The notes under the pieces: model-generated | Databases searched by the model: none | Seen by the model: the letters and a program-made list of their open reading frames with translations, nothing else | Told to the model about the DNA's origin: nothing | Program-made: the position numbers and the translations under genes | Part shown: positions 36,630 to 44,885 of the stretch, one piece after another | How the letters are laid out: each line of letters opens with the position of its first letter | Numbering within the stretch: position 1 is the first letter of the stretch | NCBI RefSeq assembly: GCF_021412585.1 | Contig: NZ_JAKCMI010000012.1 | Span: forward strand, 62,001-126,000 | Reading direction: 5' to 3' | Origin: Halomonas alkalisoli | GTDB taxonomy: Bacteria > Pseudomonadota > Gammaproteobacteria > Pseudomonadales > Halomonadaceae | DNA: 64,000 nt

Positions 36630-38180
36630 TCAAGGGGTGGTCAGCGGTAGCCCCAGGGTGGCGCGGCGGCGCAACCATGGGCTGGCCCGGTAGCGGGGGT
36701 CGCCGGTGGCTGCGAGCAGGTTGTCGAGAATGGCGAGTATCCGGCGGCTGCCGTAGTGGTCGCCCATGGCCAGGGGGCCGCGGGGATAGCCCAGCCCGAG
36801 CTCCACGGCGCGGTCGATGGTATCCGGCTCGGCCACGCCCTGCTGGGCGATCTCGCTGCCCACGTTGACGATGCAGGCCACCACCCGCTGCAGCACGAAA
36901 CCGTTGCTGTCGTTGAAGGCGCTGACCGGTGTGCCGTCGTGGCCGAGCAGGGCCATGGCGGCGTTGCGGTAATCGGCAAGAGTGGCCGGGGTGGTCATCA
37001 GGCTGCGGCGCTTGTTTAGGCCGGCCAGCAGGTCCACGGCCACGCAGCGTTCCGCCGGCAGGCCCAGGCGCAGGGCGCAGCCGGTGGCATCTTCGCCCAG
37101 CGGTGCCACCAGGCAGAGCGCTTCCGGCGATGGCTCAGGGCCGCTCTCCAGCGTCCAGCCCGCACCGTGTACCAGTTCGGCGAGCTGTGCATGAGCCTCA
37201 TCAGCCTCGGCGCCGATCCATACCGGGCGCGGTGAGGCATCGGGCAGTGGCGGCTCATCGGGGACCTCCGGCCTGCCGTCGACGTAGCGGTAGAAGCCCT
37301 CGCCGCTCTTGCGACCCAGCAGGCCGGCGGTCAGCCGCTGGCGTGTCAGCGGCGAGGGACGGAAGCGCGGCTCCTCATAGTACTGATGGTAGATCGACTC
37401 CATTACCGCATGGGAGACATCCAGACCGGTCAGGTCGAGCAGGGTGAAGGGACCCATGCGAAAGCCACCCTGGTCGACCAGGATGCGATCGATGGTGGCA
37501 TGATCGGTCACGCTCTCGCCGAGGATGCGCAGCGCCTCGGTGCCGAAGGCGCGCCCGGCGTGGTTGACCAGGAAGCCCGGCGTGTCAGTGGCTCGCGCGG
37601 TGAAATGTCCCATGGCCTTGCCCAGCGCTTCGACCCTCTCGGTCACGTCGTCTGCCGTGCGCAGCCCAGGGATCACCTCGACGATCTTCATCAGCGGCAC
37701 GGGGTTGAAGAAGTGGAAGCCGATGACGCGCTGAGGTCGGCGGCAGGCCGAGGCAATGGCGGTCACCGAGAGCGATGAGGTATTGGTGGCCAGCACCGCC
37801 CGGTCGTCGAGGATCTCCTCGAGCTGCTGGAACAGGGTCTGTTTTGCCTCGAGCTGCTCGACGATGGCTTCGACGACGATATCGCACCCGGCCAGGTCGG
37901 CAAGGCTCGCGGCTTCCTTTAGGCTGGCGCGAAAGCGTTCGGCGTCGGTTTCGCTCAAGCGCTGCTTCTGTACACCTCGATCCCACAGGCCCCCGATGAA
38001 CTCACGCGCCTCGTCGATGGCGCCGTCGCGCAGGTCATGCAGGTACACGGTCAGTCCGGCCTGGGCGGCGATCTGGGCGATGCCGCGGCCCATGGCGCCG
38101 GTACCGACGATGCCCAGCGTCCGGTAGGGAGGGGGCGGTGTGTCCGCTTTCGGTATCTCCTTGGACATTCCTTTCGACAT
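36630..38180 (-). CDS. 3-hydroxyacyl-CoA dehydrogenase (PaaH/DcaH-like)
   Basis: NAD-dependent oxidation of a 3-hydroxyacyl-CoA. The ATG at 38180 gives 516 residues; AGAGGAC stands upstream. Rossmann motif GTGAMGRG (26-33), Asp49 at the end of strand 2, catalytic His in GFHFFNPVPLMKIVEV, then two tandem C-terminal dehydrogenase domains, as in PaaH/PaaC (about 500 residues). It supplies the activity that the hydratase of this cluster seems to have lost. An IclR-type palindrome lies 29 bases upstream of the start. Confidence 0.93.
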   Translation of the reverse strand: MSKGMSKEIPKADTPPPPYRTLGIVGTGAMGRGIAQIAAQAGLTVYLHDLRDGAIDEAREFIGGLWDRGVQKQRLSETDAERFRASLKEAASLADLAGCDIVVEAIVEQLEAKQTLFQQLEEILDDRAVLATNTSSLSVTAIASACRRPQRVIGFHFFNPVPLMKIVEVIPGLRTADDVTERVEALGKAMGHFTARATDTPGFLVNHAGRAFGTEALRILGESVTDHATIDRILVDQGGFRMGPFTLLDLTGLDVSHAVMESIYHQYYEEPRFRPSPLTRQRLTAGLLGRKSGEGFYRYVDGRPEVPDEPPLPDASPRPVWIGAEADEAHAQLAELVHGAGWTLESGPEPSPEALCLVAPLGEDATGCALRLGLPAERCVAVDLLAGLNKRRSLMTTPATLADYRNAAMALLGHDGTPVSAFNDSNGFVLQRVVACIVNVGSEIAQQGVAEPDTIDRAVELGLGYPRGPLAMGDHYGSRRILAILDNLLAATGDPRYRASPWLRRRATLGLPLTTP

Positions 38181-38209
38181 GGCATCGTCCTCTCGAATCG
38201 TGTTTGTTG

Positions 38210-38224
38210 TTTCGCTTTGCGGAA
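38210..38224. promoter_or_regulatory. IclR-type operator, site 1 (dehydrogenase-thiolase operon)
   Basis: TTTCGC-TTT-GCGGAA, arms matching at 5 of 6 positions, 29 bases upstream of the hydroxyacyl-CoA dehydrogenase ATG. It is preceded by TTGTTG, as is site 3, which stands at exactly the same distance from its gene. Confidence 0.6.
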
Positions 38225-38293
38225 TACTATTTCGTTTATTGACTGCCATCCTAGGCTATGCAAGAGTGCCTGACAACCAAGTGCGGTCTTTGA

Positions 38294-38308
38294 TTCTGCT
38301 TAGCGAAA
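38294..38308. promoter_or_regulatory. IclR-type operator, site 2 (acyl-CoA dehydrogenase operon)
   Basis: TTCTGC-TTA-GCGAAA, the same palindrome pattern, 74 bases upstream of the divergent acyl-CoA dehydrogenase ATG. With site 1 it brackets the 202-base divergent promoter region. Confidence 0.55.
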
Positions 38309-38382
38309 TAAGGACAGATGAGCCTGACGAATTCAAGGTATCTCGTCCAGACCAGCCGCCTTCTTCCTTATGAGGACATGTC

Positions 38383-39534
38383 ATGATTCGCGATACCGAA
38401 CTGCTCGATCAGCTGATCGATACCATTTCCCGCTTCGTACGCGAGCGCCTGATACCCAATGAGGCGCGGCTGGCAGAAGACGATGCCGTGCCGCCCGAGC
38501 TGCTCGAGGAGATGAAGGAGATGGGGCTGTTCGGCCTGTCGATCCCGGAGGAGTACGGCGGCCTGGGCCTGACCATGGAGGAGGAGGCGCTGGTGGCGAT
38601 GGAGATCGGCAAGACCTCGCCGGCCTTCCGCTCGGTATTCGGCACCAATAACGGCATCGGCGCCCAGGGCATCCTGATCGATGGCACACCGGAGCAGAAG
38701 GCGAAATACGTGCCTCGCCTGGCCACCGGTGAACTGCTCAGTTCCTTCTGCCTGACCGAGCCGGACTCCGGCTCCGACGCCGCCAGCCTGCGCACCACGG
38801 CGGTGCGTGACGGCGATCACTATGTGCTCAACGGCACCAAGCGCTACATCACCAACGGCCCCGAAGCCGACGTCTTCACCGTGATGGCGCGCACCGATCC
38901 CGCCAACAAGGGCGCGGGCGGAATCACCGCCTTCATCGTCGATGGCGACGCGCCGGGTCTCAAGCGCGGGCCGTCGGACAAGAAGATGGGCCAGAAGGGG
39001 GCCCACACCTGCGATATCATCTTCGAGGATTGCCGGGTGCCGGCCGAGAACATCATCGGTGGCGAGGAGGGCAAGGGCTTCAAGACCGCCATGAAGGTGC
39101 TCGATCGCGGCCGGCTGCATATCTCGGCGGTGTGCGTGGGCGTGGCCGAGCGTCTTGTCGAGGAGTCGCTCAATTACGCTATCGAACGCAAGCAGTTTGG
39201 CGTGCCGCTGGCCGAGCACCAGCTGATTCAGGCGATGCTCGCCGACAGCAAGACAGAAGCCTATGCCGGTCGCAGCATGGTGCTCGACGCCGCGCGACGC
39301 AAGGATGCCGGTGAGAAGGTGTCGACGCTGGCGTCCTGCTGCAAGCTGTTCTGCGCCGAGATGGTGGGGCGCGTCGCCGACCGGGCGGTGCAGGTCCACG
39401 GCGGTGCCGGCTACATGGCCGAGTATGCGGTGGAGCGCTTCTACCGCGACGTGCGCCTGTTCCGCATCTACGAGGGCACGACCCAGATTCAGCAAGTGGT
39501 GATCGCGCGCAACATGGTGCGGGAGGCGAGCTGA
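38383..39534 (+). CDS. Acyl-CoA dehydrogenase (DcaA-like)
   Basis: FAD enzyme that makes the 2,3-double bond in an acyl-CoA. The 383 residues keep CLTEPDSGSDAASL (FAD/substrate loop), VHGGAGYMAEY and catalytic Glu364 in RIYEGTTQIQ. The whole sequence resembles the adipate-type DcaA of Acinetobacter (IPEEYGGLGLTMEEE; FGTNNGIGAQGI). Start MIRDTELLDQL. It overlaps the ligase gene in TGATG, so the three plus-strand genes form one operon. Confidence 0.92.
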   Translation: MIRDTELLDQLIDTISRFVRERLIPNEARLAEDDAVPPELLEEMKEMGLFGLSIPEEYGGLGLTMEEEALVAMEIGKTSPAFRSVFGTNNGIGAQGILIDGTPEQKAKYVPRLATGELLSSFCLTEPDSGSDAASLRTTAVRDGDHYVLNGTKRYITNGPEADVFTVMARTDPANKGAGGITAFIVDGDAPGLKRGPSDKKMGQKGAHTCDIIFEDCRVPAENIIGGEEGKGFKTAMKVLDRGRLHISAVCVGVAERLVEESLNYAIERKQFGVPLAEHQLIQAMLADSKTEAYAGRSMVLDAARRKDAGEKVSTLASCCKLFCAEMVGRVADRAVQVHGGAGYMAEYAVERFYRDVRLFRIYEGTTQIQQVVIARNMVREAS

Positions 39535-41159
39535 TGGCTCTCCGACGTGAGCCGAAGGCTCTCTCGGTATCCCGCCGGGCACCCGACGAGGCGATCTTCG
39601 GCCGCCTGGCAAGCGACCTGGTGGCCGAGCTGCCCGAGCGCCTGAGTACTCGGGTATTGGAAAACGCCGAGCGGCTTGCCGATGAGCCGGCGCTGGTCGA
39701 CGGCGAGGTGCGCTGGAGCTACGCCGAGCTGGGCCGCGAGATTCGAGCCGCCGCCGAGTGGCTCGATTCGCTGGGCGTTCGACCGGGCGATCGCATCATG
39801 ACGGTGAGCGAGAACTGCCGGGCGCTGGTGGTGCTGCTGCTGGCGGCCAGCGAGCGGGATGTCTGGGTGGCCATCGTCAATTCGCGCCTCTCGGGCCAGG
39901 AAATCGACGCGATCCGCGACAACTGCCAGCCGCGCCGGGTGTTCTACACCAGCGAGGCCTCGCCGGAAGCCGAGGCCCACGGCGTTCGGCATGGCGCCGA
40001 GGCCTGTGAACACCCCAGCCTGGGTCGGCTGATGCGCACGCCCCAGGCCGATGTCGAGCCGGAGCCTGTCGCAGCCGGCGGTGCCGACCAGGTCGCGGCG
40101 ATGATCTACACCTCGGGCACCACCGGCACGCCCAAGGGGGTGATGCTGACCCACCGGGGCATCCTGTTCATTGCCACGCTCTCGGGGGGCATGCGTCACC
40201 TCAGCCAGGGCGAGCGCGTCTATGGCGTGCTGCCGATGTCCCACGTGTTCGGTCTTTCATCGGTCTGCATGGGGTCGCTCTACAACGGCGCCTGTCTCTA
40301 TACCGTGCCACGCTTCGATGCCGCGTCCATGCTGGCGGCACTGGTGCATGAGCGCATCACCGTACTGCAGGGCGTACCGGCCATGTTCGCGCGTACGCTG
40401 GAGTTTCTGCGTCGCGAAGGGCGGCCGCTGGAGGCGCCGGCCTTACGCTACATCTCCGCCGGCGGCTCCCCGCTTGATGGCGACCTCAAGGGGCGGGTCC
40501 AGGCACTGTTTGGCTTGACGCTGCACAACGGCTACGGCCTCACCGAAGCGAGCCCGACCATCAGCCAGACCCGCATCGACGATCGCTTCGGCAACAATAC
40601 CGTGGGCCGGGTGCTGCCGCTGCTGGAGTATCGCCTGGAGCCGCTGGGCGAGGGCGGCGAGGATGAGCCCGATCACGCAGGCGCAGGCGAGCTATGGGTG
40701 CGCGGCCCCAATGTGATGAAGGGCTATTTTCGCCAGCCCGCTGCCACGCGTGCGTGCCTCACCGACGACGGCTGGCTCAATACCGGCGACATCGCCCGCT
40801 TCGACGAGGACGACCAGCTCTACATCGTCGGTCGCAGCAAGGAGCTGATCATTCGCTCCGGTTTCAACATCTACCCGCCCGACGTGGAGGCGGTGATCAA
40901 CGAACACCCTGACGTGACCCTGTCGGCGGTGGTCGGGCTCCCGGTCGAAGGCAACGAGGAGGTGGTCGCCTTCGTCCAGTGCGAGCCCGGCGCCATGCTC
41001 AGCGAGGCCGAGCTGCGCGACTTCATCGGCCCGCGGCTGGCGCCCTACAAGCGGCCGACTCGCCTGATCCTGCTGGATGCCTTGCCGGCCACCGCCAGTG
41101 GCAAGATCCTCAAGGGACGCTTGCGTGACATGGCCGGAAGGGAGGACCCTCCCGAGTGA
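39534..41159 (+). CDS. AMP-forming acyl-CoA ligase
   Basis: Activates a free acid to its CoA thioester with ATP. The 541 residues carry YTSGTTGTPKGVMLTH, GYGLTEASP, the hinge GRSKELIIRSGFNIYP and the catalytic C-terminal Lys in TASGKILKGRLRD. It looks like the medium/aryl-CoA ligase branch (long-chain-type FadD or PimA-like). The ATG overlaps the dehydrogenase stop by one base. Probably the entry enzyme of the pathway; substrate unknown. Confidence 0.92.
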   Translation: MALRREPKALSVSRRAPDEAIFGRLASDLVAELPERLSTRVLENAERLADEPALVDGEVRWSYAELGREIRAAAEWLDSLGVRPGDRIMTVSENCRALVVLLLAASERDVWVAIVNSRLSGQEIDAIRDNCQPRRVFYTSEASPEAEAHGVRHGAEACEHPSLGRLMRTPQADVEPEPVAAGGADQVAAMIYTSGTTGTPKGVMLTHRGILFIATLSGGMRHLSQGERVYGVLPMSHVFGLSSVCMGSLYNGACLYTVPRFDAASMLAALVHERITVLQGVPAMFARTLEFLRREGRPLEAPALRYISAGGSPLDGDLKGRVQALFGLTLHNGYGLTEASPTISQTRIDDRFGNNTVGRVLPLLEYRLEPLGEGGEDEPDHAGAGELWVRGPNVMKGYFRQPAATRACLTDDGWLNTGDIARFDEDDQLYIVGRSKELIIRSGFNIYPPDVEAVINEHPDVTLSAVVGLPVEGNEEVVAFVQCEPGAMLSEAELRDFIGPRLAPYKRPTRLILLDALPATASGKILKGRLRDMAGREDPPE

Positions 41160-42544
41160 GGCCGGCGCGTCTGCGCGCCGGCCTGCTGGTCGTCGTCACG
41201 CTGGCCACCCTGTGTCACCTCGTCTTCGTCAGCACGACCCTTCAGGCTATCGGCGTCTTGGCCCTGGCTGGCTATCTGGCCACGCTGCGTGGCAGCCTCT
41301 CGCCCATGGCGCGGGGGTTGCTGCTCGCAGCCGGCATCTTGACCCTGATGGCGCTATGGCGTGCCGAGGCGCCCGGCCGGCTGCTGTTCGAGGCGGCCGG
41401 GCGCTTCGCCTTCTTCGCCACCTTCGTCGTCGCGCTCAGTCTGTTGCGCCTGCCGGCCTACCGGTCGCGGCTGGTGCGCCGCTGCGGCGAGGCAATGCTG
41501 CTGCAGCCACCCGGGCGCCGCTATCCCATTCTTTCCGCCGGTTCCGCGCTGTTCGGCATCATCCTCAACATCGGCGTGCTCAACCTCTTTGCCGGCATGA
41601 TCGAGAAGAGCAACACCCTGGCGGCGGCCCAGGGGCGTGCCTGGGTACGGCAGGCGCGCCAGCGGCGGATGATGCTCGCGCTGCTGCGGGGCTTTTCATT
41701 GGCGCCGCTGATTTCCCCCATGGGGATCGGGGTGGCGGTCGTACTCTCGAACCTGCACGAGCTGCGCTGGATCGACCTGGCGCCCTACGTGATCGGCGCG
41801 GCGCTGCTCATCTTCCTGGTGGGCTGGGCCGTAGACCACCTGACAGGCCCGCATCCAGCCGCCGGTGGCGCCAGGCACCCGGCGCCTTCGCTGGCACCCC
41901 TGGGACAGTTCTGCCTGCTGCTGCTGAGTATCGTCTCGCTGGTGTTCCTGCTCTCCTGGGTGCTCGAGGTGCGGCTGCCCATCGCTGCCCTGGTCGGGGC
42001 GCCGCTGGGTGCGCTTGGTTGGCTTGCCTGGCAGCGGCGTCGGCTCGGCCTGCTGGGTGTGCCGGCGGCGCTGGCCAGCCTGCGGCGACAGCTGCCGTGG
42101 CTTGTGGCGCCCATCGGCAATGAAGTGGTGGTGCTTGGGGCGGCGGGATACCTCGGCCACCTCTGCGTGGCGCTGGTGCCGGTGGATAGCCTGGGACCGC
42201 TGCTGGTCGTCATCGAGCCGCTGGGAGCGGGCAATGCGGTGCTGGCAATGCTGGCAGTGGTGGGGCTGGCTCAGGTCGGGGTCAATCCCATCGTGACCGT
42301 GACCCTGCTCGTCGGCCTGCTGCCCTCGCTGCCCATCGAGGGGTTGACCCCGGCGCTGGTCGGCGCCTCGCTGATGGTGGGCTGGGCGCTGGCGCTGATG
42401 TCCTCGCCGATGACCGCATCGATGCTGATCCTGTCGCGTTTCACCGGCGTGGCGTCGACCCGCATTGGCTACCGCTGGAACGCACGCTTCCTTGTCGCCG
42501 CGATTCCGCTGCTCTCCGGCTGGTTCCTGTTCGTCTCCTGGTGA
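41156..42544 (+). CDS. Polytopic membrane protein of unknown function
   Basis: 462 residues, about 10-12 hydrophobic segments, GTG start overlapping the ligase stop (GTGA). I do not recognise the family. The pattern (a pair of hydrophobic halves joined by a basic loop RRLGLLG; PLISPMGIGVAVVLSN in one half, LMSSPMTASMLILSRFTG in the other) suggests two related halves, as in anion or dicarboxylate transporter folds. Tight translational coupling to a CoA ligase suggests import or export of the pathway substrate. No signal peptide, no ATPase motif. Confidence 0.7.
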   Translation: MRPARLRAGLLVVVTLATLCHLVFVSTTLQAIGVLALAGYLATLRGSLSPMARGLLLAAGILTLMALWRAEAPGRLLFEAAGRFAFFATFVVALSLLRLPAYRSRLVRRCGEAMLLQPPGRRYPILSAGSALFGIILNIGVLNLFAGMIEKSNTLAAAQGRAWVRQARQRRMMLALLRGFSLAPLISPMGIGVAVVLSNLHELRWIDLAPYVIGAALLIFLVGWAVDHLTGPHPAAGGARHPAPSLAPLGQFCLLLLSIVSLVFLLSWVLEVRLPIAALVGAPLGALGWLAWQRRRLGLLGVPAALASLRRQLPWLVAPIGNEVVVLGAAGYLGHLCVALVPVDSLGPLLVVIEPLGAGNAVLAMLAVVGLAQVGVNPIVTVTLLVGLLPSLPIEGLTPALVGASLMVGWALALMSSPMTASMLILSRFTGVASTRIGYRWNARFLVAAIPLLSGWFLFVSW

Positions 42545-42578
42545 CCTGGCTGAGGTGTTGCCGAGCTGTTTCCGAAGC

Positions 42579-43682
42579 TCAGGCGGCGCTTAGCCCCTCG
42601 CTGACGAACTCCAGGTGATGGTCGACGTCACCCAGATGGTGATCGAACATCACCAGGTGTCTGGCGTAGTGGGAGATTCGACACTCTTCGGTCATGCCCA
42701 TGGCGCCGTGGAGCTGGATGGCCTGCTCGGCGACGAAGCGGGCCGCTTCCCCGCAGTAGGCCTTGGCTGCGGCAACGCGGTAGTCGCGCTCGTCACTGGG
42801 GCGCTCGAGGCTGGCGGCGGCGAGGATCGCCATGGACCGAGCCTGCTCCAGGTTCAGGTGCATGTCGACCATGCGATGCTGCAGCACCTGGAAGCTTGCC
42901 AGCGGGGTGCCGAACTGCCGGCGCTCCTTGAGGTAGGCCAGCGTCTGGTCGCAGGCGGCCTCCATGGCGCCCACCGCTTCGGCGCAGAGCGCGGCGCGCC
43001 CCAACGCCAATACCTCCGCCAGGGCTTCGGCGGCGTCTTCACCAAGGCGGGCGTCGTGGGGTAGGGCCACGCCCTTCAGTTGCACGTCGCTGGCGATCTG
43101 GTCGTCCAGTGTCGGATAGTCGCGTCGCTCGAGTCCCGGGCTGTCGGCAGGCACCAGGAAGACGCCGAGCGTGCCGTCGTCGACCCGGGCGCTAACCAGC
43201 AGTGCCGTGGCCGAAGGGGCCGCTATCACGACCTGCTTGGCACCCTCGATGATCCAGCCGTCCGCCTGTCGGCGGGCGCACGTGGCGATGGCGTGGGCAT
43301 CGTAGCGGGCGGCGGTCTCCTGCCAGGCCAGGGCCAGTCGCAGCTCGCCTTCCAGCAACGGGGCCAGCCAGCGCTCACGCTGGGGCGCATCAGCCAGCCG
43401 GGCCAGCAGGGTGCCTGGCAGCAGCAGGCCGGCCAGGTAGGGCTCGCGCACCAGGCCACGGCCAAGCGCCTGCATCACGATCATCACGTCGATGCCGTCA
43501 CCGCCCAGGCCACCGGCCTCCTCGGTAAACGGTAGTTGCAGCAGCCCCAGTTCGGCGAAGGTGCCCCACAGGGGAGAGGGCTCCCCGTGCAGGGCGTCAG
43601 TCTCGGTTGGCGCCTGGTCGGCGACCAGGCGCTCCAGGGTATCGGCGAGCATGCGCTGCTCGTCGCTGTATGCGAAGTTCAT
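42579..43682 (-). CDS. Acyl-CoA dehydrogenase, small-subunit type (PimD-like)
   Basis: 367 residues with the three-domain dehydrogenase fold (AYSDEQRMLADTLERLV at the start; LAYLKERRQFGTPLASFQVLQH). The C-terminus (QLHGAMGMTEECRISHY) has no YEGT-type catalytic glutamate. It starts 9 bases after its partner gene. Paired large and small dehydrogenase genes like this are known from pimeloyl-CoA dehydrogenase (PimC-PimD) and form mixed complexes. Last in the minus-strand operon. Confidence 0.88.
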   Translation of the reverse strand: MNFAYSDEQRMLADTLERLVADQAPTETDALHGEPSPLWGTFAELGLLQLPFTEEAGGLGGDGIDVMIVMQALGRGLVREPYLAGLLLPGTLLARLADAPQRERWLAPLLEGELRLALAWQETAARYDAHAIATCARRQADGWIIEGAKQVVIAAPSATALLVSARVDDGTLGVFLVPADSPGLERRDYPTLDDQIASDVQLKGVALPHDARLGEDAAEALAEVLALGRAALCAEAVGAMEAACDQTLAYLKERRQFGTPLASFQVLQHRMVDMHLNLEQARSMAILAAASLERPSDERDYRVAAAKAYCGEAARFVAEQAIQLHGAMGMTEECRISHYARHLVMFDHHLGDVDHHLEFVSEGLSAA

Positions 43683-43691
43683 GTCAGTTCC

Positions 43692-44885
43692 TTACATGCC
43701 GAGTAGGGTCTTGGCGACGATGCTCTTCTGGATCTCGTTGCTGCCGCCGTAGATCGAGAGCTTGCGTCGATTGAAATACTGCGCGCCCAGGGCGGCATGC
43801 TCGGCTTCTTCGCGCTCCAGCTCCTGGTCGCCGTAGAGATGGTCGGGGAAGAAGGGCAGCGCCTGAGGGCCCAGGGCGCGCCGGGTCAGCTCACTGAGCT
43901 CCTGGCGCAGCTCCGAACCGCGGACCTTGAGCAGCGAGCTTTCGGCACCCGGCGCCCCGCCGTCGCGGGCGGCGGCGAGCACGCGAAGGTGGGTGACCTC
44001 CAGTGCCATCAGTTCGATCTCCGCCTTGACCACGCGCTGACGAAAGTGTGGCTGCTCGAGCAGCGGGCGGCCGCGATGCTGGATCTCCAAGGCCACCGAC
44101 TTGAGGTGGCGCAGGGCCTGCTTGGCGTGGCCAAGCCCGGCGATGCCGGTGCGCTCATGGGTAAGCAGGAACTTGGCGCAGGTCCAGCCCTGGCCCTCTT
44201 CCCCTATACGGTTGGCGACCGGGACGCGCACCTCATCGAGGAACACCTCGTTGACCTCATGGGCGCCATCGAGGGTAATGATCGGGCGAACGCTGATGCC
44301 GGGAGTTTCCATGTCGATCAACAGGAAGCTGATACCGGCCTGCTTCTTGGCCTCGGGATCGGTGCGTACCAGGCAGAACATCATGTTGGCGTGCTGGCCC
44401 AGGGTGGTCCAGCTCTTCTGGCCGGTGACGACATACTCATCGCCGTCACGCACGGCGCGAGTGCGCAGGCTGGCCAGGTCTGAGCCGGCGCCGGGTTCGG
44501 AGTAGCCCTGGCACCACCAATCCTGGTTGGAGAGGATGCGCGGCACATAGTGGCGTTTCTGCGTCTCGCTGCCGAACTTCATGATCACCGGGGCGACCAT
44601 GCTGACGCCGAAGGGCACGATGGTCGGGGCGTGGGCCGCGGCACACTCCTCTTCGAAGATGTGCCGTTCCACCGGGCCCCAGCCCGGGCCGCCATGCTCT
44701 TGCGGCCAGTTGACGCCAAGCCAGCCGCGTACACTGAGACTATCCTGCCAGCGCAGGTGATCGTCGGCGGAGAGGCGCCGCCCCAGGCGGACGCGCTCCC
44801 GGATGTCGTCGGGCAAACCGGTAGCCAGGAAGTCGCGCACTTCCCGGCGAAACGCCTGCTCCTCGGCGGTGAATTCGAGGTTCAT
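43692..44885 (-). CDS. Acyl-CoA dehydrogenase, large-subunit type (PimC-like)
   Basis: 397 residues. FAD-side motifs are strong (GYSEPGAGSDLASL; WTTLGQHANMMF; RTDPEAKKQAGISFLLID), and the C-terminus reads IYGGSNEIQKSI, where the usual catalytic Glu of IYEGT is Gly. The base may sit elsewhere, as in isovaleryl-CoA dehydrogenase. The start overlaps the hydratase stop by one base. Resembles PimC, the pimeloyl-CoA dehydrogenase large chain. Confidence 0.9.
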   Translation of the reverse strand: MNLEFTAEEQAFRREVRDFLATGLPDDIRERVRLGRRLSADDHLRWQDSLSVRGWLGVNWPQEHGGPGWGPVERHIFEEECAAAHAPTIVPFGVSMVAPVIMKFGSETQKRHYVPRILSNQDWWCQGYSEPGAGSDLASLRTRAVRDGDEYVVTGQKSWTTLGQHANMMFCLVRTDPEAKKQAGISFLLIDMETPGISVRPIITLDGAHEVNEVFLDEVRVPVANRIGEEGQGWTCAKFLLTHERTGIAGLGHAKQALRHLKSVALEIQHRGRPLLEQPHFRQRVVKAEIELMALEVTHLRVLAAARDGGAPGAESSLLKVRGSELRQELSELTRRALGPQALPFFPDHLYGDQELEREEAEHAALGAQYFNRRKLSIYGGSNEIQKSIVAKTLLGM

